Source: Streptomyces caelestis (GTDB lineage: Bacteria; Actinomycetota; Actinomycetes; Streptomycetales; Streptomycetaceae). From it: a stretch of DNA of 64,000 nt. Made by a program: the position numbers and the translations under genes. Below, in pieces: positions 8,006 through 15,983 of the stretch. The notes below the pieces were generated by a model that saw only the letters and a list, made by a program, of their open reading frames with translations, searched no databases and had not been told where the DNA came from. The DNA lies in the NCBI RefSeq assembly GCF_014205255.1, contig NZ_JACHNE010000001.1:124001-188000 (forward strand), given 5' to 3'. Each line of letters starts with the position of its first letter. Within the stretch, counting starts at the first letter, position 1.

Positions 8006-8875
8006 TCAGGGGCTCTGCCAGAACCCGCACAGGGCGGTGACGAGTTCCTCGGGTGCCTCTTCGGCGATGTGGTGGCCGGAGTCGATCGGGCCTCCGGCCA
8101 GCCGGTTGCCCGCCCAGTCGCGCCAGACGCTCAGCACGTCGCCATACAGATCGGCCATGTCGTCACGGGTGGCCCACAGCACCTGCAGCGGACAGCCGAT
8201 GCGTCGGCCGTCCCGTCGGTCGGTGTCGTCATGCTCCCGGTCGATACCGAGGCCGGCCCGGTAGTCCTCGCACATGGCGTGCACAGTGGCCGGGTCATGG
8301 ATCGCGCGCCGGTAGTCCTCGTACGCTTCGGCGCCCATCTGCTCGGGGGTGGCCCTGTACCAGGCATCCGGGTCGGCATTGATGACGCGTTCGGCAGGCT
8401 TATCGGTCTGTCCGAGGAAGAACCAGTGCCACCAGCTTGCGGCGAACGTCGCGTCACAACGTCGCAGCGCCTCCCCGATGGGGACGGCGTCCAGCACGCT
8501 GACGGCGGACACGGCTTCCGGGTGGTCCAAGGCAAGGCGAGTGGCCACGTACGCGCCCCGGTCGTGTCCAACGACAGTGAACCGTTCGTGTCCGAGGCGG
8601 CGCATGACCGCCAGGCAGTCACCGGCCATGGCGCGCTTGGAGTAGGGGCGATGCTGCCGGTCGGTGGGCGGCTTGTCGGACTCACCGTATCCCCGCAAGT
8701 CCGGGCAGACCACCGTGTAACCGGCCGTGACCAACAGCGGGGCGACGCGGTGCCAGGTCGCATGCGTGCGGGGATGGCCGTGCAGGAGCAGCACTGCGGG
8801 GCCGCTGCCGCCGTAACGCACCCGCAGCTGCGCCCCGTCTCCCTCGCAGCGCGTCAGCTCGAAGCCGTCGAACAC
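8006..8875 (-). CDS. Haloacetate dehalogenase-like alpha/beta hydrolase
   Basis: 289 residues of the fluoroacetate/haloacetate dehalogenase group. The oxyanion motif is HGHPRTHATW; the nucleophile elbow is GHDRGA, with Asp rather than Ser as nucleophile, as in dehalogenases and epoxide hydrolases; the CPDLRGYGES segment and the final GHHIAEEAPEELV with the catalytic His are typical. A cap region with WWHWFFLGQTDKPAE carries aromatic residues that line the halide pocket in family members. The GTG at 8875 is preceded by AGGAGG four bases upstream and gives the usual N-terminus (VFDGFEL). Activity on a halogenated acid is plausible but unproven; epoxide hydrolase is the alternative. Confidence 0.83.
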   Translation of the reverse strand: MFDGFELTRCEGDGAQLRVRYGGSGPAVLLLHGHPRTHATWHRVAPLLVTAGYTVVCPDLRGYGESDKPPTDRQHRPYSKRAMAGDCLAVMRRLGHERFTVVGHDRGAYVATRLALDHPEAVSAVSVLDAVPIGEALRRCDATFAASWWHWFFLGQTDKPAERVINADPDAWYRATPEQMGAEAYEDYRRAIHDPATVHAMCEDYRAGLGIDREHDDTDRRDGRRIGCPLQVLWATRDDMADLYGDVLSVWRDWAGNRLAGGPIDSGHHIAEEAPEELVTALCGFWQSP

Positions 8876-9139
8876 GTCGCCTCCTGTGCCTCGGACATCC
8901 AGCTCCCTGCCCTGAAGTCCTGGGTCCATGCGAGGGTCGTTCGATTGTCTCGCGTGGTGACCTTCGCTGCGCTCAAGTGGCTTCCCAAGAGAGAAGCCAA
9001 GCAATATGTGGGTCCTGCTGAGAGGGAGAGCCGTCATCGGTCGAACAAGACCATGAACTACACATGCTCTGAGCCGTGAGCTCGGCAGACGTCCTAAACG
9101 CTTTGAGACAGTCGCACGATCTCTCGTAGGTTGGCCCGC

Positions 9140-9994
9140 GTGACCATCGAGGTGCCATACCAGCCGCTTCCGGTTGACCAGTCGGACGTTCGCTACGCCC
9201 ACGGCCCCGACTCGGCCGTACAGCCGGGGGTGCCCGCCGGTGAGACCATCGAGTTCGCCTGGGACGACAGCGCGATCTACCCGGGCACGTCACGGAAATT
9301 CTGGGTTCATGTGCCCGCGCAGTACGACCCTTCGGAGCCGGCGTCGTTGATGGTGTTCCAGGACGGATGGTGGTACCTGAATCCCGAGGGGGAGGTCCGT
9401 GGCGCGATCGTCCTGGACAATCTCGTCCACCGCGGTGACATCCCGGCCACCATCGGCGTATTCGTCGACCCCGGTGTCTTCCCCGACGCCGAGGATCCGA
9501 AGAACCGCAACACCGAGTACGACGCATTCGACGACCGGTACGTCAGCTTTCTCCTGACCGAGATCATCCCTCAGGTCACGAAGCGGTACTCGATCGCCGA
9601 GGACCCCGACCGATGGGGCATCTGCGGTGGCAGCAGCGGCGGCAACTGCGCCTTCACCGCAGCGTGGCTGCGCCCGGACAGGTTCCGCCGAGTCATCGCG
9701 TGCCTGTCCAGCTTCACGCAGATGCCAGACGGCAATCCCTACCCCGACCTCATTCCCAGCGTCCCCCGTAAACCGCTGCGCATTTTCATGCAGGCGGGCC
9801 ATCGTGACCTGCAGTGGAACGAGCCCGAATGGAATTGGCTCGCCAACAACTTGCGCGTCGCGGCCGCTCTGGCAGAAGCCGGCTACGACTTCCGCCTCGT
9901 CCTGGGCGATGGCGGCCATAGCCCCAATCACGGCGGTGTGCTGTTTCCCGATGCCCTGCGCTGGTTGTGGCGATCGGACGACCGCCCGGACTAG
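9140..9994 (+). CDS. Enterochelin-esterase-like hydrolase (esterase D family)
   Basis: About 284 residues. The esterase D/Fes fold is shown by RKFWVHVPAQYD, LMVFQDGWWYL, TEIIPQVTKRYSIAEDPDRW, then the nucleophile elbow GGSSGG and the closing GDGGHSPNHGG with the catalytic His. It lacks a signal peptide. Relatives cleave siderophore esters, trehalose mycolates or feruloyl esters, and no siderophore system is adjacent. The GTG at 9140 is used; the Shine-Dalgarno is weak (AGG about ten bases upstream). Its TAG overlaps the opposite-strand stop of an IS110 remnant in a CTAG. Confidence 0.78.
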   Translation: MTIEVPYQPLPVDQSDVRYAHGPDSAVQPGVPAGETIEFAWDDSAIYPGTSRKFWVHVPAQYDPSEPASLMVFQDGWWYLNPEGEVRGAIVLDNLVHRGDIPATIGVFVDPGVFPDAEDPKNRNTEYDAFDDRYVSFLLTEIIPQVTKRYSIAEDPDRWGICGGSSGGNCAFTAAWLRPDRFRRVIACLSSFTQMPDGNPYPDLIPSVPRKPLRIFMQAGHRDLQWNEPEWNWLANNLRVAAALAEAGYDFRLVLGDGGHSPNHGGVLFPDALRWLWRSDDRPD

Positions 9995-10415
9995 CCAGTG
10001 GGCTGGGGTGGGGCGACTTGGTAGGGGCGTCGGTCCCGGATCAGGGCCGACAGGACGTTGACGCTGCGGGCGAGGGCGATCACGGCCTGGGTACGGCGTT
10101 TGCCCTCAGAGCGCTTGAGGTCGTGGAACGTCCGGGAATTGAGGTCGTGGCGGACGCTCATCAGGGCAGACATGTAGAAGATGCGCTGGAGACCTCGGTG
10201 GTAGTGGCGGGGGCGGTGCACGTCGCCGTTCCGCTTCCCTGAATCGTGTGGTGCCGGGGCCACGCCGGCGAACGCCGCAAGCCCGTCCGGACCGGAGAAG
10301 TCCGCGAGATCGTGGCCGATCGCGGCGAGGAACTCAGCACCCGAGGATGGCCCGCACCATTGTGGTCGTCCGCGCGTTCGCCGCGGCGGCCGATCCGGGC
10401 GTGGGCCTTGTTCAC
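9991..10415 (-). mobile_element. IS110-family transposase remnant
   Basis: The C-terminal half of an IS110-type transposase is readable: FLAAIGHDLADFSGPDGLAA, YHRGLQRIFYMSALMSVRHD and KRRTQAVIALARSVNVLSAL. The N-terminal RuvC-like catalytic part is missing or out of frame beyond about 10,350, so it is inactive. No element ends could be identified. Confidence 0.75.
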
Positions 10416-10489
10416 GGCCTTCTGCCGACGCGACAGCGTCGGCCGACAGCGGTGCCGTACGCCGTCGCCCCCGCGCCGACGCCCGGTCG

Positions 10490-10715
10490 CTCGCGATGCT
10501 GGTGGGAGACCTGCTGATGGCGCTGGCCGGGCAGTTGTTCACCACCAGTGGACTGCCGGCCGCATACCTCGCCCGGGCCCGCCCCTTGTGGTCGGTGATG
10601 GCCCGCGAGCTGATCGCCGGCGAGTGCCTGGACATTCAAGACCGCCAAGTACACCGCCGAGCAGCCCCTGCTGATCGGCAGCGCCTTGGCCGGCGCGGGC
10701 GAGCGGCTGCGGGAG
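10490..10715 (+). pseudogene. Polyprenyl diphosphate synthase fragment (frameshifted)
   Basis: Two pieces of an isoprenyl diphosphate synthase appear in different frames: VGDLLMALAGQLF with ARPLWSVMARELIAGECLDI, then FKTAKYTAEQPLLIGSALAG, which matches the family KTAxYTxxxPLxxGAxLAG block. The Asp-rich substrate motifs are absent, so this is a remnant. Confidence 0.62.
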
Positions 10716-10734
10716 GGCGCTGGCTGCCGGAACC

Positions 10735-10815
10735 GTGTACGTCGGCCGTCAGGCCGCGGGCCAGGGCTACAACCGGTGCGTGTCTCACGAGCTCGGCCAC
10801 ATCCTGGGCCTGCAC
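10735..10815 (+). pseudogene. Snapalysin-type metalloprotease fragment
   Basis: About 27 codons read YVGRQAAGQGYNRCVSHELG and then HILGLH, containing the HExxH zinc motif and following residues of small secreted neutral proteases (family M7). Signal peptide and propeptide are missing, and the frame then runs into unrelated sequence. Confidence 0.5.
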
Positions 10816-10838
10816 GGCGTGGCGCCAGATGTCAGCGC

Positions 10839-11132
10839 TCAGGCGTTGGCGTGGCGCCGCCAGGCCTCCCTCCGAGGAGCGGCATGGCGCACAGACTCAC
10901 CCGAACGGGCAGCCTGCTGACGCCACAGCCACAGGGACGTCATGGACAGCAGGGCGACGAAGACCACCAGGAGGAGGACCGATACCCACATCTGCCGGCT
11001 TCCGGGTGCGTCCCATCCCGCCAATGCAGCCGCAGCACCCCACAGGACCGAACCCCCGGCGTAAAACGTGCGCATCCTGCGCAGCTGCCGCAGGGCTCGT
11101 ACGGACTCAGTGTGATCAGTCTCCGGTTCCAT
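10839..11132 (-). CDS. Small two-helix membrane protein
   Basis: 97 residues. A charged N-terminus (VRALRQLRRMRT) is followed by two hydrophobic segments (FYAGGSVLWGAAAALAGW and MWVSVLLLVVFVALLSMT) and a basic tail, giving an N-in/C-in hairpin. It resembles small conserved Streptomyces membrane proteins of unknown role. The ribosome site is poor and neighbours are remnants, so its expression is uncertain. Confidence 0.5.
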   Translation of the reverse strand: MEPETDHTESVRALRQLRRMRTFYAGGSVLWGAAAALAGWDAPGSRQMWVSVLLLVVFVALLSMTSLWLWRQQAARSGESVRHAAPRREAWRRHANA

Positions 11133-11214
11133 GCCGACGCAGGTACCCCGAAACACGCCCTCCATCAGCCTCAGCAAGCCCAGCGTCCAAAACGTTTGTG
11201 CGAGCGGGCGACGG

Positions 11215-11356
11215 AGCAGCGACTTGGCCGGGCCAGCCAACCACCGCGAGCGCCGGTGTCTGTTCGGCCAGTGGTGGCCGGAGTCGATGCCATGGTCGCG
11301 TACGTCCATTGTCCACTGCCGCCCGAACTCCAGCGGGTCGCCGTAGACCCCTTACG
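11215..11356 (-). pseudogene. Second haloacetate dehalogenase remnant (C-terminus)
   Basis: One frame reads YGDPLEFGRQWTMDVRDHG then IDSGHHW; a neighbouring frame continues LAEQTPALA. This corresponds to the last 40 or so residues of haloacetate dehalogenases and parallels IDSGHHIAEEAPEELV in the intact gene at 8006-8875. A frameshift follows the catalytic His. It is a diverged paralogue, not a recent duplicate. Confidence 0.6.
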
Positions 11357-12013
11357 ACGCCCCGGTGGCCGGCTGACTCAGCCGAGGATGCCGTCAGCGT
11401 CAGCATGGTGGGTTCCCCTCGACCCGTCCACGGGCCCGCACGCGCCCCGCCCCCCTTTTGCGAGTGGTCGACCGGAGGTATGCGGAGCACCCCGGCCGGG
11501 TGCGGACGCGCACAGCAGGAGGCTGAGTCGACTTCCGTCCGCCGCGGCCGCAGTACAGACACGCCCCCGGCTGATGCTCTGCCGCTTCCCGATCCTTCAG
11601 CCCTGGGCCGCCGCCACCTGCCTCACACGGCGAGGAAGCTGCGGATGGTGGGCAGTCCTCGCCTTCGAACCGTCCTGTCAGTACCTACGCCGACGTCAGG
11701 ACGCCCTCAGCGACATCGACGTGCGCGTGCATTCCGAGGCGTCGGGGGCGGTGGTTACAACTGGCCAGACAGCTGCGTCGCTTCTGCTTTGCGCGTTTAC
11801 TGCCTCCCCACGTACCCCATGGGCCATCGGAGTTCTGGACATTCGGGGAGCGGTGGTGACAGGGCGGCCAATGCGTTGTGAGAGCATGCGCGGCACGACT
11901 TGGGGATGGGTGGCAGAGGAACCGGCCATACCGGACCTCGTCCCCGCCGGACCACCTCGGTCCGCCTGAAACTGCACTGACGGCATCGATGTCCCCCCGG
12001 AAGTATCGCGGCC
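11357..12013. other. Gene-free stretch
   Basis: About 650 bp with open frames on both strands but no recognisable protein, no consistent codon pattern and no clear repeat. Probably decayed sequence like the rest of this flank. Confidence 0.45.
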
Positions 12014-12409
12014 ATGCATACACCTCGAAGAGTCGCCGCCGTGGGCATGGCCACGGCCGCCATGGTCGCCGCCGCAATCGCCACGGCGCCCAACGCCGCC
12101 GCGGACAGCCACAAGGGTTGTGTCTACCCCCGCGTGTGCTTCTATCCCACCGTCACTCAGTGGAACAACAGCGCGCCCACGGCCGGCTACCAGGACGTCA
12201 CCAGCAGCTACCAGAATCTCGGACCCAACAGCCGAGGTGCCGACTACGTCCACAACACGCGCAACGACGACCGGGTTTACCTCCGCTACACCTACAGCCC
12301 GACGGGCCAGACAGGGGACTTGTGCGTCAACCCCAACACGACCGCGATCTTCAACTCGAACTTCACGGTGACCGGCATCATGATCCAGACCGCGCCCAGC
12401 TGCCCGTAG
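12014..12409 (+). CDS. Small secreted Cys-containing protein
   Basis: 131 residues with a clear Sec signal peptide: basic HTPRR, hydrophobic core AAVGMATAAMVAAAIATA and a cleavage site near NAAA-DS (about residue 31). The mature part of about 100 residues has four cysteines (CVYPRVC, DLC, SC at the C-terminus), probably two disulphides, and an Asn/Tyr/Thr-rich body. The arrangement recalls the peptidase-inhibitor I36-like secreted proteins of Streptomyces, but I cannot confirm that. GGAAG lies ten bases before the ATG. A weak GGTCC/GGACC hairpin follows the stop. Confidence 0.72.
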   Translation: MHTPRRVAAVGMATAAMVAAAIATAPNAAADSHKGCVYPRVCFYPTVTQWNNSAPTAGYQDVTSSYQNLGPNSRGADYVHNTRNDDRVYLRYTYSPTGQTGDLCVNPNTTAIFNSNFTVTGIMIQTAPSCP

Positions 12410-13253
12410 CGTCTTAGGTCCGTCGAATGGACCGGGACGGCGCAGTGCAGTGGCCCGCCGCCCCGGTCCGTTCTCGCGAGAGCCTCCAGGGGGCAGCAGG
12501 TCGTAGACTTCGCCCGATTCCAACTGGCTCCCGCGATCACTTCCCGGTCCTGCGCCCGTACGCGGCTGCTGCGCCGCTCGGCTGCGGCCCTCGGCCGACC
12601 TGCCCCGGCTGCGGGGCGGTGGGCTGCGGGGCCCTCGTCCGGTTCCTGGGGGCACCCGTCCGTGCCGTTGTCCAGAGGGTTGACCGGCGGACAGTCGCTG
12701 ACCGCACCCCACAGGTCGTGCTCCCCGCCGACCGGCTACAGCTCGCTCTTCTTGCCCGAGATCCATCCGGCAATGGCTGTGGCGATGTCGACATCCTGCC
12801 GGGCACTGGCCTTGGACGGCTTCTGCGGCGGGGCGTCCCGCCGCGGTGCGTAAAGGACGTCTGGGGCCTGTCAGGTCCCTGGACATCAGTTGATCTGACC
12901 CGGCAGTGATCGTTCGGACGTGACGGCAGCCACGCCTCCAGCCACAGCCATGTGACAGACCGAACCCCCGCACCGGAGCTGGACCGGCCGACCAGGCGCG
13001 TTTGCCGGGCCAGGAGGTGCGCATGCCTGTGTGGCCTCCTTTCCGCCGGGCGCCTGAGGGGCCGGCGGCATCGGCCGGATGACGGCTTCAGTGGCCCGGC
13101 GGCATCGAGCCGGTCTCAAGGCCTGGTCAAGCAGTCGCCGTCAGGGTGTTGTCGATCAAGCAAGCAAGCGTTGGCGGAGGACGCGAGAGCCGCCGGCAGA
13201 ACCGCCCGATCCACACGCACGACGACACCCGTGACGAGAAGGCCGACTACGCC
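12410..13253. other. Long non-coding stretch upstream of the PKS operon
   Basis: About 840 bp. A 5-bp hairpin (12417-12433) may end the secreted-protein transcript. On the minus strand about 12,740-12,860 there is a short frame ending DIATAIAGWISGKKSEL and a stop, possibly the tail of a lost gene, which I cannot assign. No pathway regulator is present. The promoter of the plus-strand PKS operon must lie here, but no clear consensus stands out. Confidence 0.45.
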
Positions 13254-15860
13254 GTGACCAGCAGACTGTCTGGGCCCGAGCCCGACCATGACACCGACGC
13301 CCACACCGCGGACACGCCGATCGTGATCGTCGGCCTGGCGGCCCCGGAGGGGGCTCCGGAGGCCGTACGCCGGGCGGAAGGGTCCGGCCCGGTCGGCGTG
13401 CGGGTGCGCTGTGCGCCCGACGGGGTCGCGGCGTTCTTCGGGGACTTTGTGCGCCGCGCGTCTCGGGAGCGGCTCACTGCGCTGTACCTGGTGTGGGCCG
13501 CGCTGGAGGATGCCGGGATCGTTCCCGGCTCGCTGCGCGACACCGATGTGGGTGTGTTTCTCGCGCGGGCAGAGTCTGGGGACGGTGACGCCGGCGGCTC
13601 GGACGCGCTGGCGGCGATTGTCGGGGGCGATCTCCGCTGGGGGCGGGGCCCCCGGGTGACGCTCGGGCCGGAACGGCCGGCGCGGGCGGCAGTCGAGTCG
13701 GCCGCCGAGTATCTGCGCCGGAGGAAGTGCGACCTGGCAGTGGCGGGTTCCGTCACGGGCGCGGTCGCGGTCCTGCGGCGGGGCTCCACTGCCGCACGGG
13801 CCGGTGAGCGGGTGCTCGCGCGGGCGGAGGCGTTCGGATCCGACGCTCCCCCCGTCCCCGACGGCGGGCCGGCGCCGCTGACCGCGCGGCTCGTGCCGCT
13901 CGTGCTGTCCGGGCGGAGCGACGCCGACGTGGCGGCGCTGGCCAGGGATCTGCTCGCCCATGTGGAGGCCGACCCCGGGCTGTCGCCGGCCGACCTGGGG
14001 TGGTCGTTGGCGACGACCCGAACGACCGACCCCGGACGGCGGGCCGTGCTGCTCGCCGCCGACAGAAAGGAGGCGGTGCGCGGGCTGCGTGCCGTCGCCG
14101 AGGGCGGGTTCGCCCCCCTGCTGTTCCGTACGGCGCCCGGCGCGAGCGTCGAGAGCAGTGCACGCGCGGTTCATGTCTTCCCCGGGCTGGGCTCGTCGAG
14201 GTGGCCGGGCATGACGCTCGACCTGCTGGATGCCTCCGAGGTGTTCCGTTCCCGGATGGAGGACTGCGCGCGGGCCCTCGAACCCCTCGTTCCGTGGTCG
14301 CTGCTCGATGTCCTGCGTGGTGCCCCGGGCACGCCGGCGTTGGAGGGCCTGGACGTCGTCCTGCCGGTCCTGTTCGCGGTGAGTGTGTCGCTGTCCGCGC
14401 TGTGGGGCGCTTGCGGTGTGGAGCCGGCGGTCACCGTCGGCGCCAGCCTCGGCGAGATCGCCGCCGCCCATGTCGCGGGTGCGCTGACGCTGGACGAGGC
14501 CGCGCGGGTGGTCGTCCTGTGGAGCCGGATGCAGGCGGAGGCGGCCGGAGAGGGCGAACTGGCCGCGGCGGCCCTGTCGCCGGGCGAACTCCGTCCGCTG
14601 CTCGACGCCGAGCGCCTGCGCGGCCGGGTCCACTTCGCCGGTACGAACGGTCCGCGCTCCGCGCTGCTCGGTGGTGAGCGCGCGGCCGTGGCCGAAGTCG
14701 TCCAGATGCTCGCGGCCAAGGGCATACGAGCCAAGGAACTGAACCTCGGTCTCGCCGCGCACACTCCGGGTCTGACCGTCGACACCACGGCGTTCCTCAC
14801 CGGGACGGCCGCGATCACACCGGCCCCGGCCGCCGTGCCCTTCTACTCCTCCCTCACCGGCGGCGAGTTCGACACGACTGGGCTGGACAGCTCGTACTGG
14901 CTCCGCAACCTCACCTCCGAGGTCCGTTTCGAGACGGCGGTACGCGCTCTGTGGGCAGCAGGTCACCACACGTTCATCGAGGTCAGCCCGCATCCGGTGC
15001 TGCTCGGTGGGGTGGCGGAGACGCTGGAGGACCTCGGTGCGGACACCACAGCGGTGGCGTCGTCCGGCGTCGTCGGCACCCTGCGCCGGGGGCAGGACGG
15101 GGTCACGGAGTGGCTGACGGCGATGGCGCAGCTCTACGTGCGCGGGGTCGCCGTGGACTGGAGCGCCCTCTTCAGGGGCCGTGACGTCAGGCGGATCGCC
15201 CTGCCGACGTATCCGTTCGACGTCGAGGGGACGGACAAGCGGCCGGCGGGCGTCCCGACGGCCGCGACCGGTGGCACACCGGCCCAGGGCGCCGACGGCA
15301 CCGGCACGGGCACCGCAGGACTGTCCCTGACCGGTCTCACGGCGGGCGAACGGGCGCATGCGGTCGAGGACTTCGTTCGAACCCAGGTGGCGATGGTGCT
15401 GCGGCACAACGACCCGGACGCGGTCGCCCTGGAGCGTGGCTTCCTGCAGTCGGGCTTCGACTCGTTGCGGGCCGTGGAGCTGCGCAACCGGCTCAACGAG
15501 GCCACCGGGCTGCCGCTGCCCACGACACTGGTCTTCGATCACCCGACTCCCGCGTCCGTCGCGGACCTCATCGGCGAGCTGCTGGCAGGCCGCACGGAGC
15601 AGGGGCCGGGGCCGGACGCGGTCCAGGGCCGGCAGCAGGCGCTCCTCGCCCGACTCGACCATCTGGAAGCCGAGCTTCTCGCCTCCGGCCTGCTGCGCGA
15701 CGGCGACCACGACCCGGGGCGCGCTGCGGAGCGGGAGCGCGTGGCGGCCCGGCTGCGCGAGCTGCTGGACCGGCTGACACCGGACGACGAGGACGAGTTC
15801 GAGGACGCGTCTTTGGAGGAGCTGCTCGACATCGCCGACACCGAACTGAACACGTCATGA
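13254..15860 (+). CDS. Type I PKS loading protein: relic KS - AT - ACP
   Basis: 868 residues from the GTG at 13254, which follows GAGAAGG; a longer reading from 13146 lacks a ribosome site. Residues about 20-215 are a shrunken KS relic: it keeps the IVIVGLAAPEG start and DLAVAGSVTGAVAVL but has no active-site Cys motif and lacks most of the fold. The AT (about 220-655) has catalytic Ser398 in GASLGE and His503 in LAAHTPG; both depart from the usual GHSxG and YASH/HAFH patterns, so the starter is probably not plain malonyl or methylmalonyl. The ACP has GFDSL (Ser737). An acidic C-terminal docking helix follows. It loads the first acyl unit for the PKS encoded just downstream. Confidence 0.88.
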   Translation: MTSRLSGPEPDHDTDAHTADTPIVIVGLAAPEGAPEAVRRAEGSGPVGVRVRCAPDGVAAFFGDFVRRASRERLTALYLVWAALEDAGIVPGSLRDTDVGVFLARAESGDGDAGGSDALAAIVGGDLRWGRGPRVTLGPERPARAAVESAAEYLRRRKCDLAVAGSVTGAVAVLRRGSTAARAGERVLARAEAFGSDAPPVPDGGPAPLTARLVPLVLSGRSDADVAALARDLLAHVEADPGLSPADLGWSLATTRTTDPGRRAVLLAADRKEAVRGLRAVAEGGFAPLLFRTAPGASVESSARAVHVFPGLGSSRWPGMTLDLLDASEVFRSRMEDCARALEPLVPWSLLDVLRGAPGTPALEGLDVVLPVLFAVSVSLSALWGACGVEPAVTVGASLGEIAAAHVAGALTLDEAARVVVLWSRMQAEAAGEGELAAAALSPGELRPLLDAERLRGRVHFAGTNGPRSALLGGERAAVAEVVQMLAAKGIRAKELNLGLAAHTPGLTVDTTAFLTGTAAITPAPAAVPFYSSLTGGEFDTTGLDSSYWLRNLTSEVRFETAVRALWAAGHHTFIEVSPHPVLLGGVAETLEDLGADTTAVASSGVVGTLRRGQDGVTEWLTAMAQLYVRGVAVDWSALFRGRDVRRIALPTYPFDVEGTDKRPAGVPTAATGGTPAQGADGTGTGTAGLSLTGLTAGERAHAVEDFVRTQVAMVLRHNDPDAVALERGFLQSGFDSLRAVELRNRLNEATGLPLPTTLVFDHPTPASVADLIGELLAGRTEQGPGPDAVQGRQQALLARLDHLEAELLASGLLRDGDHDPGRAAERERVAARLRELLDRLTPDDEDEFEDASLEELLDIADTELNTS

Positions 15861-15983
15861 CATAGCGAAACCCGCCGCAGACCTCTGCGAACGCCTCGTA
15901 CGCAGTCGTACGCACGCGTGGCATGCGCACGTACTCCTGCGCCACCGGAAAGCCCCCCACGCACACGGAAGGGTCACGGCACC

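Noticed and set aside
10839..11309. Longer version of the small membrane protein including the dehalogenase-like SGHHW segment
   Set aside because: That upstream part is the tail of a dehalogenase remnant sharing the frame by chance or fusion; the membrane protein is complete from the ATG at 11132.
12740..12860. Minus-strand fragment ending DIATAIAGWISGKKSEL as a gene
   Set aside because: It has protein-like character at the end only, with no start, ribosome site or recognised family, so it is only mentioned in the intergenic note.
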